From contig NZ_JACDUS010000002.1 in the NCBI RefSeq assembly GCF_013761005.1, forward strand, positions 62,001 to 126,000: a stretch of DNA of 64,000 nucleotides. The letters run 5' to 3'. This DNA is from Desulfosalsimonas propionicica (lineage in GTDB: Bacteria > Desulfobacterota > Desulfobacteria > Desulfobacterales > Desulfosalsimonadaceae). The notes under the pieces were generated by a model that ran no database searches, was not told where the DNA came from, and saw nothing but the letters and a program-made list of their open reading frames with translations. The first letter of the stretch is position 1. Each line of letters starts with the position of its first letter. The position numbers and the translations under genes are program-made. Positions 42,700 to 51,650 of the stretch are shown piece after piece.

Positions 42700-44088
42700 C
42701 TAGTAGGGAATCACGCTCAATGCGATTGCCAGAAATGGAATCAGTGCAAAGAGCATGACAATGCAATAGCCAAACATGTGCCTTGCCTGAATACCCGTGA
42801 TTCCCAAAAGCGGGATGGCCCAGAAGGGCTGGAACAGGTTGGTCCAGGCATCTCCCACAGAGTAGGCAATAATGGTCTTTCCGATCGGCACGTTAAGCTC
42901 CTGGGCCGCCCGGAGCACTGTTTCTCCGACCACGCTCCACTCCCCGCCGCCGGAAGGCACAAACAGGTTGGCCAGCCCGGCGGTGAGCCAGGAGACAATG
43001 GGAAACGTGCCTGGACTGGAAATATTGACCAGCCATCCGGCCATAATCACGCCGAGCCCGGAAAGGCTGATCATGCCCATGATCCCGGCGTAAAAGGGAA
43101 ACTGCAGCACAATGCCGGCCGCTGATTTCACGGCGGTGTAGAAATTTTCCAGGTAGCTTTTCGGGCTTGTATAAAGGGCCAGGCCGATAAACAGGAAGCA
43201 GAAATTCACGATATCGAGATTCAGCCCCTTGCCCATGACAAAAAAGTACCGAAAAATGTAAATCAGGCCCATGAGCGCCAGCAGGCCGCCGATGATCTTG
43301 CTGTTGTCGATCTTTTCGGCAATGGAGCTGTCTTTGTCCACTTTTTTGGGCGCTTCCTCTTTGTCACCGCCTTCCACGGCTTCGGGCACATAGTAGTCAA
43401 TTCCCTTGATCCGGGCCTCGGACTTGGGGGTAATCAGAAACATGACAATGCAGGCGTAAATCAACGAAACCAGGCTCAGGGTCAGGCCGTATCCTGAAAA
43501 AATGGTTTCACTGGTGGGAATTACGCCAATGAGATCAGCAAAAATATGTCCTTCTGTGGCGGAAAGAAGCGGAGCCGAACCTGACAGCCCCCAGTGCCAG
43601 ATCAGGCCCAGGCCCATGTAGCCGGCCGTACAGAGCACCGGGTAGTGCACCTTGATGTTTTTGAAATGCATTTGTCGCCCGGTTTCCCGTGCCACAATGG
43701 CGCCAACGATCAGGCCCAGCCCCCAGTTGATCCAGGACAGGATCATGGCCACCAGCGCGACCATGACCACGGCCTGCCTGCCGGTTTTCGGCGTTCGGGC
43801 CAGTCCGCGGATCAGCTTCTGGGTCAGGTGGTGATAGGCCAGCACATAGCCGGTCACCAGGATCAGCACCATCTGCATGGCAAAGGTATGCAGGTTCCAG
43901 AACCCGTCGTACCAGTGATCAATCATCTGCATCGGGCCCTGCCCGGCAACAACCAGCCCCAGCAGAAATGTGAGAAAGGTCAGGATAATTGCAAACAGAA
44001 AAGGGTTTGGCATCCACTTCTGAACGTTTTCGGAAACCCGGAATCCGAATTTCTCCAGAAAGCTTTCCTTTACCTGGGATCCTTCCAT
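42700..44088 (-). CDS. atoE: Short-chain fatty acid permease (AtoE family)
   Basis: 462 residues, about 12 membrane helices. WMPNPFLFAIILTFLTFLLGLVVAG and SWINWGLGLIVGAIVARETGRQ near the start, and LFVPSGGGEWSVVGETVLRAAQELNVP near the end, are AtoE/short-chain fatty acid transporter signatures. A charged loop (VEGGDKEEAPKKVDKDSS) lies mid-protein. It should import acetoacetate or another short-chain acid for the acetoacetyl-CoA synthetase encoded downstream. MEGSQVK start chosen because GGAGGAAATC precedes it. Confidence 0.9.
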   Translation of the reverse strand: MEGSQVKESFLEKFGFRVSENVQKWMPNPFLFAIILTFLTFLLGLVVAGQGPMQMIDHWYDGFWNLHTFAMQMVLILVTGYVLAYHHLTQKLIRGLARTPKTGRQAVVMVALVAMILSWINWGLGLIVGAIVARETGRQMHFKNIKVHYPVLCTAGYMGLGLIWHWGLSGSAPLLSATEGHIFADLIGVIPTSETIFSGYGLTLSLVSLIYACIVMFLITPKSEARIKGIDYYVPEAVEGGDKEEAPKKVDKDSSIAEKIDNSKIIGGLLALMGLIYIFRYFFVMGKGLNLDIVNFCFLFIGLALYTSPKSYLENFYTAVKSAAGIVLQFPFYAGIMGMISLSGLGVIMAGWLVNISSPGTFPIVSWLTAGLANLFVPSGGGEWSVVGETVLRAAQELNVPIGKTIIAYSVGDAWTNLFQPFWAIPLLGITGIQARHMFGYCIVMLFALIPFLAIALSVIPY

Positions 44089-44347
44089 GATGATTTCCTC
44101 CTTTTGCCTGGACGTGTCATTTAAATGCAACAGTAATGATGCGGCAACTTATGTACATTATTTCGAACAATGTTTAATCCAGCGATATGATATCACAACG
44201 CAAAAGGGTCACAAAATAGACCCGGGATCCCTGGTCAGGGTGGTGCTTTCATGCTGCAGAGGCCGGCCTGTAAATCGTGTGCTTGAAAACCCGGCAGAAG
44301 ATAAGCTTCAGGAATTGTGTTTAATTTTCACTATATCGCAAAGTTGA

Positions 44348-44495
44348 TGGCGCCGTAAAAAGTCCAATATCTGCGTTACGCGCAATTTCTCAGAATTTCA
44401 CGTACGGCTAAGTACGCTGCATTCTTCGAAATTGCACAAGCCTTGATCTTGAACTTTTTACGGCACCATCTGAAATCAGACTTTTTACGGTGCCA
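44348..44495. mobile_element. Palindromic element copy PAL-2 with a second nested end
   Basis: 44348-44468 is 121 bases, the reverse orientation of the copy at 4416, with only five differences. A further 27 bases (44469-44495), TCTGAAATCAGA then CTTTTTACGGTGCCA, repeat the terminal sequence. CAAAGTT(G/T)A lies outside both extreme ends, a possible imperfect target duplication. The surrounding gap (44089-44672) holds nothing else convincing except the AGGAG before the amidase start. Confidence 0.8.
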
Positions 44496-44672
44496 TCAAA
44501 GTTTATTGCTGTCAAGAGGATAGAAGGAAAAGGGATGACAAAAAATACTCCCGTTGCCGAAATGGGTCAGCTGAAATAAAAAAATTTCAAAAACCCTGCC
44601 GGGTCTGCTGCCTCCCTTGCGCAACCGTATGTTTTTGGATATACTGATTGATCATCAAAGAAAGGAGCCAAC

Positions 44673-46139
44673 ATGAATGAACCGGCTTTTCAATCGGCTC
44701 TGGAGCAGGCCGCAGCCATCCGGACCGGACAAATTTCCGCCGTGGAACTGCTTGAATATTACCTGGAACGGGTTCAACGGTTTAATCCGAAGCTAAATGC
44801 GATTGTGCAGACCTGCCCCGAATCTGCACGAAAGCGCGCGGAAAAAGCAGATCAGGCCATTGCCCGCGGCGAATTATGGGGGCCGCTTCACGGTGTGCCG
44901 GTTACCATAAAAGACACCCTGGAGGTTGTCGGCATGCCGTGCACCTCCGGATCTCCGGTTTTGAAAAATCACATGCCGGAAAAAAATGCCGAAACAGTGC
45001 AGTCCTATATCGATGCCGGCGCGGTGGTGTTTGGGAAAACCAATATCCCCTTGTACGGCGGTGATCTCCAGAGTTTCAACAAGATCTATGGCCAGACCAA
45101 CAACCCGTGGAACCCGGAGTGCACCCCCGGCGGGTCCTCAGGCGGTGCGGCGGCGGCTTTGAGCGCAGGCCTCTGCTGCCTGGAAATCGGCAGCGACATC
45201 GGGGGGTCAATCCGAACGCCGGCGCATTTCTGCGGCTTATACGGCCACAAGCCCAGCTATGGGATTGTGCCTCAGAAAGGACACATTCCGCCGCATCCCG
45301 GCATTTTTACCGGTGAGCACGGCGTTTGCCTTGACATCATGGTGGTGGGACCGCTGGCCAGAAGCATTGACGATATTTCTCTGGCCATGGATCTGCTGAT
45401 TGCGCCGGAACCGGCAGATCGGCGGGGACGGCAGATCCGCCTGCCCGAACCCCGCAGGGACAGCCTTAAAGACCTCAAAATCGGACTTTGGATGGACGAC
45501 CCGGTCTGCCCGGTGGACAGTTCCGTTGGCGAAGTGCTTCAGAATGCCGTGGACAGGCTGTCCGCCAAAAAGGCCCGTATTGCCGACAAGCGGCCGAATG
45601 TGGATTTTGCCGGCAGCCATGACTGTTTTTTAAGTCTGCTGGCAGCTGTCATGGGCGAGGGCACGCCGGAGAAATATTTCAACAAATGGCTCGAAGACGT
45701 AAAGATGCTTTCGCCAAATGATTCGTCATACCTGGCCTGCCATCTGCGCGGCGCCACCCAGCTTCACCGGGACTGGGTCCTTCGAGACCGCCTGCGTCAG
45801 CTCCTGCGCCAAAGCTGGGCGGATTTTTTCCGCGAATTTGACGTGCTGCTCTGCCCGGTCGCCCCTTTGCCGGCCATTGCTCATGACCAGCAGTACCTGT
45901 ATGACCGGCGAATCACGGTAAACGGAAACCAGCGCGAATACATGGACTTAATGGGGTGGGCCGGGTTGGCCGGCGTGGTTTACCTGCCCGCAACAGTGAT
46001 TCCCGCCGGCCGCACCCGGCAAGGCCTGCCTGTGGGCATGCAGATCGTGGGCCCCTATCTTGAGGACTCCACTCCGATCCGGGCGGCAAAATTGATCTCC
46101 GAGGTCCTCGGCGGATTTGTCCCGCCGGATGGGTATTAA
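44673..46139 (+). CDS. Amidase (amidase signature family)
   Basis: 488 residues with the full Ser-cisSer-Lys site: K80 (GVPVTIKDTL), S155 (TPGGSSGG) and nucleophile S179 (SDIGGSIRTPAHFCG). The C-terminal half is complete (LGGFVPPDGY end). It hydrolyses carboxamides; relatives include GatA-like and fatty or arylamide amidases, and without gatB/gatC neighbours it is probably not a tRNA amidotransferase subunit. AAAGGAGC precedes the ATG. It is 37 bases ahead of a lipoprotein gene. Confidence 0.9.
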   Translation: MNEPAFQSALEQAAAIRTGQISAVELLEYYLERVQRFNPKLNAIVQTCPESARKRAEKADQAIARGELWGPLHGVPVTIKDTLEVVGMPCTSGSPVLKNHMPEKNAETVQSYIDAGAVVFGKTNIPLYGGDLQSFNKIYGQTNNPWNPECTPGGSSGGAAAALSAGLCCLEIGSDIGGSIRTPAHFCGLYGHKPSYGIVPQKGHIPPHPGIFTGEHGVCLDIMVVGPLARSIDDISLAMDLLIAPEPADRRGRQIRLPEPRRDSLKDLKIGLWMDDPVCPVDSSVGEVLQNAVDRLSAKKARIADKRPNVDFAGSHDCFLSLLAAVMGEGTPEKYFNKWLEDVKMLSPNDSSYLACHLRGATQLHRDWVLRDRLRQLLRQSWADFFREFDVLLCPVAPLPAIAHDQQYLYDRRITVNGNQREYMDLMGWAGLAGVVYLPATVIPAGRTRQGLPVGMQIVGPYLEDSTPIRAAKLISEVLGGFVPPDGY

Positions 46140-46175
46140 AAATTTTCAACACCACAGCCCTGAAGGGAGCCGGTT

Positions 46176-47132
46176 TTGCTGAATATAAAGTACGTTGCCA
46201 AATTTGCGGTGGTGATGTTTGCCGTCGGGCTGCTGCCGGCCTGTCTGTTTTCCGTACCGTACGCAAAACATAAAGATATCCCGGTTGATAAGCGTCTTAT
46301 TGGAAACTGGACAAACAGGGACAGGTCCGCAAAGGGCTGTTGCCAGATCCTGATAATGGAACGGGATAAATACACATATAAAATCGAATACGAACAGGCA
46401 CCTGATTTTGTGGGGGCTCCACTGAGATTTAATCTTACTGCGACCGGGTTTTTGACTGAAGCTTGCGGCCAAAGGGTCGGCCAATTCAGAATAGATAGCT
46501 TCGCCACCAAAGAGAAGGGAGGAAGTGAAGATATTGGAAAGATTACTGGTAGATATATTCTCGCGGTCTTTGAAGATATCGGCAGGGATGCATTCTGTTT
46601 TTGTTGGCTGCATCCCGAATCCCTTGGTGTCCCGATGAATCATCCGCATATGACTCCGGACCGTTTAAAGGAGATTGTTGATCGGCACCTGAAAGCAGGA
46701 GAATTCAGGAAAAATCGGCTTTGCTTCAAAAGGAGAAAGAAAGCCCCGTCATGGTGTTCAAAAAAAACAGACGTCGCCCCCTGCCTGGAAGGCCGCTGGA
46801 TTGTAAAGTCCGCGAAGAAGGACGGAAGAAAGACAAAGCAGGTTGAAAATATGAAATTTGTTTTTTCGGGAAACAAAATGCTGATCAAGAGCCCCTGGCG
46901 GGAAAACGATGGGGATAACTATTTTTTTACAGTAAACGATGCAGTTAGTCCTCATCATTTCAGTTTTTCTGAGCTGGACGCCCAAGTGCCGATGAAAGGG
47001 ATATATGAATGTAGTGGCGATGAGCTCAAGCTATGTATCCGTGATAAATCAAGCGGCCAGGGTCGGCCTGCCGCTTTTGGTTCGGCACCGGAAAGTGATC
47101 TGCTTATGCTTGAACTGTTGCGGGATGAATAG
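46176..47132 (+). CDS. Lipoprotein with C-terminal TIGR03067 domain
   Basis: 318 residues. Signal LNIKYVAKFAVVMFAVGLL with lipobox LLPAC. The N-terminal half (LIGNWTNRDRSAKGCCQILIMERDKYTYKIEY) looks like a lipocalin/calycin-type unit. The C-terminal ~110 residues fit TIGR03067: LEGRWIVKSAKKDGRK, then MKGIYECSGDELKLCIRDKSSGQGRPAAF and a final LELLR. TIGR03067 is best known from Planctomycetes. The gene is visibly more AT-rich than its neighbours, which suggests transfer. A TTG start is used: AAGGGAG lies 6 bases upstream and it begins the signal peptide directly. Confidence 0.75.
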   Translation: MLNIKYVAKFAVVMFAVGLLPACLFSVPYAKHKDIPVDKRLIGNWTNRDRSAKGCCQILIMERDKYTYKIEYEQAPDFVGAPLRFNLTATGFLTEACGQRVGQFRIDSFATKEKGGSEDIGKITGRYILAVFEDIGRDAFCFCWLHPESLGVPMNHPHMTPDRLKEIVDRHLKAGEFRKNRLCFKRRKKAPSWCSKKTDVAPCLEGRWIVKSAKKDGRKTKQVENMKFVFSGNKMLIKSPWRENDGDNYFFTVNDAVSPHHFSFSELDAQVPMKGIYECSGDELKLCIRDKSSGQGRPAAFGSAPESDLLMLELLRDE

Positions 47133-47255
47133 TTCCGCACCGCAACAGTCAAGCTATAATGTCCGTTCTCTTCCCATGGCTTTGCGCTTGCCACGTGCGT
47201 TTGATACTACTTCGGATTTTGGTTTAATTGCAGAAAAATTTTGACCTCTGGCAGG

Positions 47256-47287
47256 CTGAAAGCATAAGCCGCACGGCTTATCAGCCC
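47256..47287 (-). terminator. Hairpin after the SDR gene, possible terminator
   Basis: ATAAGCCG (47264-47271) and CGGCTTAT (47274-47281) form a tight stem-loop, extended by GGCT/AGCC outside a small bulge. It lies about 80 bases past the stop of the minus-strand SDR gene. A T-run follows only after some 15 bases, so intrinsic termination is uncertain. Confidence 0.35.
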
Positions 47288-47367
47288 ATCATCCGGACTA
47301 TCAGACGGAGCCAGCATATTGCACCGGACGCCCGTTTGAAGGCCGAACTGCCAATTATCTCTTTTTT

Positions 47368-48141
47368 CTACCCGGCGTAGATCATTTTCCGGGTCATGCC
47401 GCCGTCGATGACAAAATTCTGCCCTGTGACAAATTCGGCCTGCCTTGAGGCCAGCCAGGCGGCCAATGCGGCCACGTCCCCGGGCACGCCCACCCGGCCG
47501 GCGGGATGCTGTGAATGGTCCTGTCTGGAAAGCTGCGGGGCTGCACGGCTGCTCTTTTTTTGCCATTCTGCGGTCTCAATCCAGCCCGGGCTGATGGCGT
47601 TGACGCGCACTTTCGGGCCCAGGGAAACAGCCAGTGCGTGTGTGAGGGCCACAACACCGCCCTTTGAGGCGGAATACGCCTCGGTGTGCGGTTCGGACTG
47701 CAGGGCCCGGGTGGAGGCGATGTTGATGATGCTCCCCCGGGTTTTGGTCAAAAGGGGCGCCCCGTGCTTTGCGCACAAAAAGCAGCCGGTTAAGTTCACA
47801 TCAATCACGCGCCGCCATTGTTCCAGGGCCAGCTCCGTGACCGGCACGCCGAATGAATCGGTGATACCTGCGTTGCAGACCAGCACGTCGAGCCGGCCGA
47901 ACCGGTGCACCGCTTCGGCAACCGCATTTTCCACGTCCGGTTCCGCGGCCACGTCGCAGGCAACAGCAGCTGGATTTCCTTGTTCTTCAATCTCTGCTGC
48001 GGTTTCACGGCCGGCTTCTTCGTCGCAGTCTGCGATCATCACGTTCATGCCGTTTTTTATGAACCGCTCCGCAATGGCCCGGCCAATGCCCTGGGCACCG
48101 CCGGTAACCATGGCTGCTGGTTTTGCCTGATCCGTTGACAT
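47368..48141 (-). CDS. SDR-family oxidoreductase
   Basis: 257 residues. TGGAQGIG (13-20) is the nucleotide loop; NAG at 90-92, S143, Y156-S-A-S-K160 give the catalytic set. DGGM near the end is typical of classical SDRs. Asp39 after strand 2 (MIADCDEE) points to NAD(H) rather than NADP(H). Substrate unknown, an alcohol or hydroxyacyl compound. No operon partner is adjacent. Confidence 0.9.
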   Translation of the reverse strand: MSTDQAKPAAMVTGGAQGIGRAIAERFIKNGMNVMIADCDEEAGRETAAEIEEQGNPAAVACDVAAEPDVENAVAEAVHRFGRLDVLVCNAGITDSFGVPVTELALEQWRRVIDVNLTGCFLCAKHGAPLLTKTRGSIINIASTRALQSEPHTEAYSASKGGVVALTHALAVSLGPKVRVNAISPGWIETAEWQKKSSRAAPQLSRQDHSQHPAGRVGVPGDVAALAAWLASRQAEFVTGQNFVIDGGMTRKMIYAG

Positions 48142-48440
48142 GCAAACACCATCCTTTTGCTCTGATTGCGGCTAAATAGGTTTGGTTTGTGTGTAAAGAC
48201 CCGCTTGCCTTTTCTGTAGTATAGCAGACGTGTATGGTGAATCCCATTTTCAAATATAACGGCAAAAAGGTTTGCCCGTCCCTTCCGGAATGGTAATCTT
48301 CAGATATGGATGCAGTCAAGCTTTGACCTTCGGCAGGTCAACCGATACGCAAGAAACCCTGCAGATTTTCGAAAAAAAGGGGAAGGCCCTGCCGCCCCTG
48401 CCAAAATCATCACCCAAAAGAATAAAGAAGGAGTGGGCTT
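48142..48440. other. Intergenic region without clear signals
   Basis: About 300 bases between the divergent SDR and macro-domain genes. AAGAAGGAG before 48441 is the only clear site. The ORF fragments across it lack support. Confidence 0.5.
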
Positions 48441-48977
48441 ATGACCAAAAAAAAATTTCAGGGCGCAACGCTGGAATGCGTGCAGGGCGATATTGCAAAC
48501 CAGCCGGACATGGATGCGGTTGTCAATGCGGCCAACGCCCGTCTTCTGATGGGCGGCGGCGTGGCCGGCGCCATCCATCGGGCTGCCGGGCCCGGCCTGG
48601 AAGAAGAGTGCCGGCCGCTGGCGCCCATCGATCCCGGCCAGGCGGTGATCACCGGTGCGCATAATCTGCCCAACCGCCATGTGATCCACTGCCTGGGGCC
48701 GGTCTACGGAAGGGACAATCCCTCTGATCAGCTGCTGGCGGAATGCTATCGCAATGCCCTGCAGCTGGCAGAACAAAACGGCCTGCAGTCGGTTGCTTTT
48801 CCGGCCCTTTCCACGGGGGCCTTTGGATACCCGCCGGAACCGGCTGCGCGGATTGCCATCAACACGGTGATTGAGCATCTGCCGGGCCTGAAATCGGTAA
48901 CACATGTGCGCTTTGTTTTGTTCAGCAGTTCTGATCAGCAGATATATGAAACGCTTTTTGATGAGATCAGCGGCTGA
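48441..48977 (+). CDS. Macro-domain protein (O-acetyl-ADP-ribose deacetylase-like)
   Basis: 178 residues, one macro domain: VQGDIANQPDMDAVVNAANARLLMGGGVAGAIHRAAG (about 15-51), GQAVITGAHNLPNRHVIHCLGP, and FPALSTGAFGYPPEPAA. The NAAN and GGGVAGAI loops match MacroD/YmdB-type enzymes that remove O-acetyl-ADP-ribose or mono-ADP-ribose. No ADP-ribosyltransferase, sirtuin or toxin is adjacent, so a DarTG-like pair is not supported. AAGAAGGAG precedes the ATG. Confidence 0.92.
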   Translation: MTKKKFQGATLECVQGDIANQPDMDAVVNAANARLLMGGGVAGAIHRAAGPGLEEECRPLAPIDPGQAVITGAHNLPNRHVIHCLGPVYGRDNPSDQLLAECYRNALQLAEQNGLQSVAFPALSTGAFGYPPEPAARIAINTVIEHLPGLKSVTHVRFVLFSSSDQQIYETLFDEISG

Positions 48978-49128
48978 AGTTTTTTCAGACCGGAATCCCC
49001 GAACGGGGTGCGCATAACCGCCCGGGGCAATGCTCATAAGCGCTCAAGAAAAAGGGGATGGCAACGATATCCAGAAACATGATGTACCGGGCGCAAGTTT
49101 TTTCATTTAAAAGCAGGGGAGGGCGGGG

Positions 49129-50082
49129 GTGGTTTTATTCAAAACACTGGCATGGATGGCTGCCGGCGCGTGCTTGCTTGCCTGGGGCTGTATGAGCGGT
49201 TCAGGCCCGGCGGGTCTGGCTTCCGGCAAAAGCGAGACCATCAAGGTGGATATCCGGGAAATGGGATTTCGCCGCAGCTACCGGGTGCATCTTCCGGCCG
49301 GATCAGCCGGACAAGGCAAACTGCCCTTGCTTGTCATGCTGCATGGGGCATTTGAAACCGCCAAAAGCATGGAAAGGCTCACCGGCTTCAGCGATCTGGC
49401 CGACAGGGAGAACTTCATTGTTGTCTATCCCAACGGCATCGGTCTTTTCGGGTTTCTGCAGCACTGGAATGCCGGGCACTGCTGTGGCAAGGCGCAGAAA
49501 GACGGCATTGATGATGTGGCTTTTCTTGAAACGGTATTAGATGACGTGCGTTCGCGTTTTTCAGTGGATCCAAACCGCATTTACATGGCCGGCCATTCCA
49601 ACGGCGGCATGCTGGCCTGTTTGTATGCGGCGGAAAAACCCGGACGTCTTGCGGGTCTGGCCGTGGTTTCGGGCGCCATTGGCAGCCGGGAGGTGGAAAA
49701 AGGCGTGTGGCAGCAGATTGCGCGGCCTTCCTTTGGACTTCCCGTGCTTGTCATTCACGGATTCAATGACCAAACCATTCCCTATTCCGGCGGACCTTCC
49801 CGCAACCATAAAAGCCGGGAATTTGTGTCGGTTGCCAATACTGTGGACTTTTGGAAGTCCGTGAACCAGTGCCGGGGCGAAGCCGCAAAGCATTCCTTGT
49901 GCAACGGGCGGGTTTTGGTGGAGCAATGGATGACAGGCGACCATCGGCTCGTGCTGCATACCATTTACGACTGGGCCCACGACTGGCCGGGAACACGGGT
50001 GCCGCCAGGGGATAAAAACAGCCGCGCCCTTGAAAACTATGACGCGGCTGATGCCATTTGGGTTTTTTTCCGGGCTTTTTGA
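49129..50082 (+). CDS. Lipoprotein alpha/beta hydrolase, PHB-depolymerase/feruloyl-esterase-like
   Basis: 317 residues. N-terminal lipoprotein signal with LLAWGC (Cys21). The hydrolase domain has VMLHGAFETAKSMERLTGFSDLADRENFIVVYPNG, HWNAGHCCGKAQKDGIDDVAF, and the nucleophile elbow GHSNGG (Ser157). LVIHGFNDQTIPYSGG and DHRLVLHTIYDWAHDWPG contribute the acid and His regions. This is the LpqC/CE1 esterase pattern. Probably anchored in the envelope and acting on polyesters or acylated sugars. GTG start; GGGGAGGGCGGG lies upstream. An internal ATG (codon 10) would shorten the signal. Confidence 0.82.
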   Translation: MVLFKTLAWMAAGACLLAWGCMSGSGPAGLASGKSETIKVDIREMGFRRSYRVHLPAGSAGQGKLPLLVMLHGAFETAKSMERLTGFSDLADRENFIVVYPNGIGLFGFLQHWNAGHCCGKAQKDGIDDVAFLETVLDDVRSRFSVDPNRIYMAGHSNGGMLACLYAAEKPGRLAGLAVVSGAIGSREVEKGVWQQIARPSFGLPVLVIHGFNDQTIPYSGGPSRNHKSREFVSVANTVDFWKSVNQCRGEAAKHSLCNGRVLVEQWMTGDHRLVLHTIYDWAHDWPGTRVPPGDKNSRALENYDAADAIWVFFRAF

Positions 50083-50086
50083 TCCG

Positions 50087-50422
50087 TCAGGCGCAGTTTA
50101 GCACCATGCTGTGCTGGGCCTCATAGGGGTGGTAGGTCAGAGCAGTGTCAGCTGTGACATAGCCCGGCACGGCCAGCCCGGAATCAAACTGGGCATAATT
50201 GACAAAAGTGCGCCCGTCAATGCGGACTTTCATCCCGGATACAGGGCCCTTTAACGGAACAATGGCCCACGTGTTTTTGTATTTTTCCCCCAAATCCGCA
50301 TAGCCCATCTTTTCGGCCGCGCTTCCGAGGCAAACCTCTATGTAATGCCTGCCCCCGCCATGGATTTGTTCCTGGTGGGTTTGGCTGATGGATTCGATGA
50401 CCCGGTCAAGATATTTGTGCAT
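50087..50422 (-). CDS. Small protein of unknown function
   Basis: 111 residues (MHKYLDRVIESISQTHQEQI...). No family recognised, no signal peptide. A helical start is followed by beta-rich sequence (VPLKGPVSGMKVRIDGRTFVNYAQF, PGYVTADTALTYHPYE). GGAGGAAAATGGC precedes ATG 50422, so the longer frame reaching into the palindromic element is not used. The gene starts 27 bases from that element, which lies just upstream. Confidence 0.65.
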   Translation of the reverse strand: MHKYLDRVIESISQTHQEQIHGGGRHYIEVCLGSAAEKMGYADLGEKYKNTWAIVPLKGPVSGMKVRIDGRTFVNYAQFDSGLAVPGYVTADTALTYHPYEAQHSMVLNCA

Positions 50423-50449
50423 GCCATTTTCCTCCGTGTTTAAGGATGA

Positions 50450-50570
50450 TGGCACCGTAAAAAATCCAATATCTGCGTTATACACGATTCCTCAGAATTT
50501 CACGTACGGATAAGTACGCTGTATTCTTCGGAATCGCGCAAGCCTTGATCTTGAACTTCATACGGCACCA
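50450..50570. mobile_element. Palindromic element copy PAL-3
   Basis: Exactly 121 bases, same orientation as PAL-2, with 15 differences from PAL-1 (reversed). Two of these are paired: CGATTCC (50485-50491) with GGAATCG (50530-50536), where PAL-1 has CAATTTC with GAAATTG. So the stem is kept. A weaker version of the extra end follows (TCTGAAAACCGACTCTTTACGAG). It lies upstream of the minus-strand gene at 50422. Confidence 0.8.
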
Positions 50571-50692
50571 TCTGAAAACCGACTCTTTACGAGTTTGTCA
50601 AGGATAGCGAGAAATTTTTCGCTTTTTAGAGAAAAATAAGCATGCCAGGGAAAAATCAAATCGACTGTTGTTTTTCAGGTTTCCGGTTTTTT

Positions 50693-51343
50693 TTATCCTT
50701 CGGCCTGGCGGATGGGGGTGATCCGGATTTCAACTCTCCGGTTGACCGCATCCGACGATGAAATGGGCTGGCTTTCACCGTAGCCGATGGCACTGACTCT
50801 TCTGGGATCCACATTTTGCTGGATCAGGGCGTTTTTGACCGCTTCGGCCCGTCGTTCAGAAAGCCGCTGGTTGTAATCCTCCGGTCCCACCTGGTCGGTG
50901 TGGCCCTCCACCCGGAGCAGTGTCTGGGGGTATTGGTTGAGCACCTTGGCCACCCGGGCAATTTCATTCATACCGCCGGGCTTGATGGTGGCCGAATCAA
51001 AATCAAACATAAGTTCTGACTTGAATGTGGTGACCAGTACATCCTGCTGCCGCCGGACGCTGGCGGCCTCGGAACTGGCAACGGCATTCTGTAGCGCCTG
51101 TTCCTGGCGGTCCATGTAAGCGCCGATCCGGTTTCCGGCAATGCCGCCGAGAACTGCGCCAATGCCGGCGCCGGCCAGCGTGCCCTCGGTATCCCCGCCG
51201 ATGACCTGACCCAGGATGGCGCCAACGCCAGCCCCGACTGCCGCACCGGTTCCGGTGCCTTTTTGCTGTTTGGTCTGTCCGGCACATCCGATCAGGGCGA
51301 CTACGAGGATTAAAGCCAGCAGAATTTTTATTGCGTTTTTCAC
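50693..51343 (-). CDS. OmpA-family lipoprotein with glycine-zipper domain
   Basis: 216 residues. Lipoprotein signal ending VVALIGC (Cys20). A glycine-zipper segment (about 34-75, GTGAAVGAGVGAILGQVIGG) follows, then a helical linker and a C-terminal OmpA peptidoglycan-binding domain: FDFDSATIKPGGMNEIARVAKVLNQYPQTLLRVEGHTDQVG, NQRLSERRAEAVKNALI, ISAIGYGE-like region and NRRVEIRI. Anchors outer membrane to peptidoglycan, like YiaD/Pal relatives. AGGTCAAAAG upstream is a modest ribosome site. Monocistronic. Confidence 0.92.
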   Translation of the reverse strand: MKNAIKILLALILVVALIGCAGQTKQQKGTGTGAAVGAGVGAILGQVIGGDTEGTLAGAGIGAVLGGIAGNRIGAYMDRQEQALQNAVASSEAASVRRQQDVLVTTFKSELMFDFDSATIKPGGMNEIARVAKVLNQYPQTLLRVEGHTDQVGPEDYNQRLSERRAEAVKNALIQQNVDPRRVSAIGYGESQPISSSDAVNRRVEIRITPIRQAEG

Positions 51344-51650
51344 TTTTGACCTCCATTGGGAATTTTGTTTTTCATCAATTTCAGAACTCGCTGCAAAGGG
51401 CTGCGTCGAAAACTTGCATATAAAGAAATAATAGCTATTTTTATCAGTCCGGAGCGAATCTGTAAAGCCGGAAATCGAGCTTTTGGGTTCATGATTGTTT
51501 TACACAATGCGCGTTTTTCTCCAGGCTGTCAAATCATTGCCCAAACAGGGCCTTGTTGTTTTGAAGGGGAAAAACTTTTTGCAGATCAAAGCAAACAGCG
51601 CTATTATTTTCTGCTCATAAAAAGAAAACCAATTGCAGCAAGGAGCATCA
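51344..51650. other. Intergenic region with one short inverted repeat
   Basis: 307 bases between divergent genes. ATTGT-TTTAC-ACAAT (51494-51508) is a short symmetric site; nothing else stands out apart from AAGGAG before 51651. Confidence 0.4.

Noticed and set aside
48441-48977. Macro domain as antitoxin of a DarT-like toxin
   Set aside because: No ADP-ribosyltransferase or toxin-like gene is adjacent, and the intergenic DNA holds no hidden frame for one.
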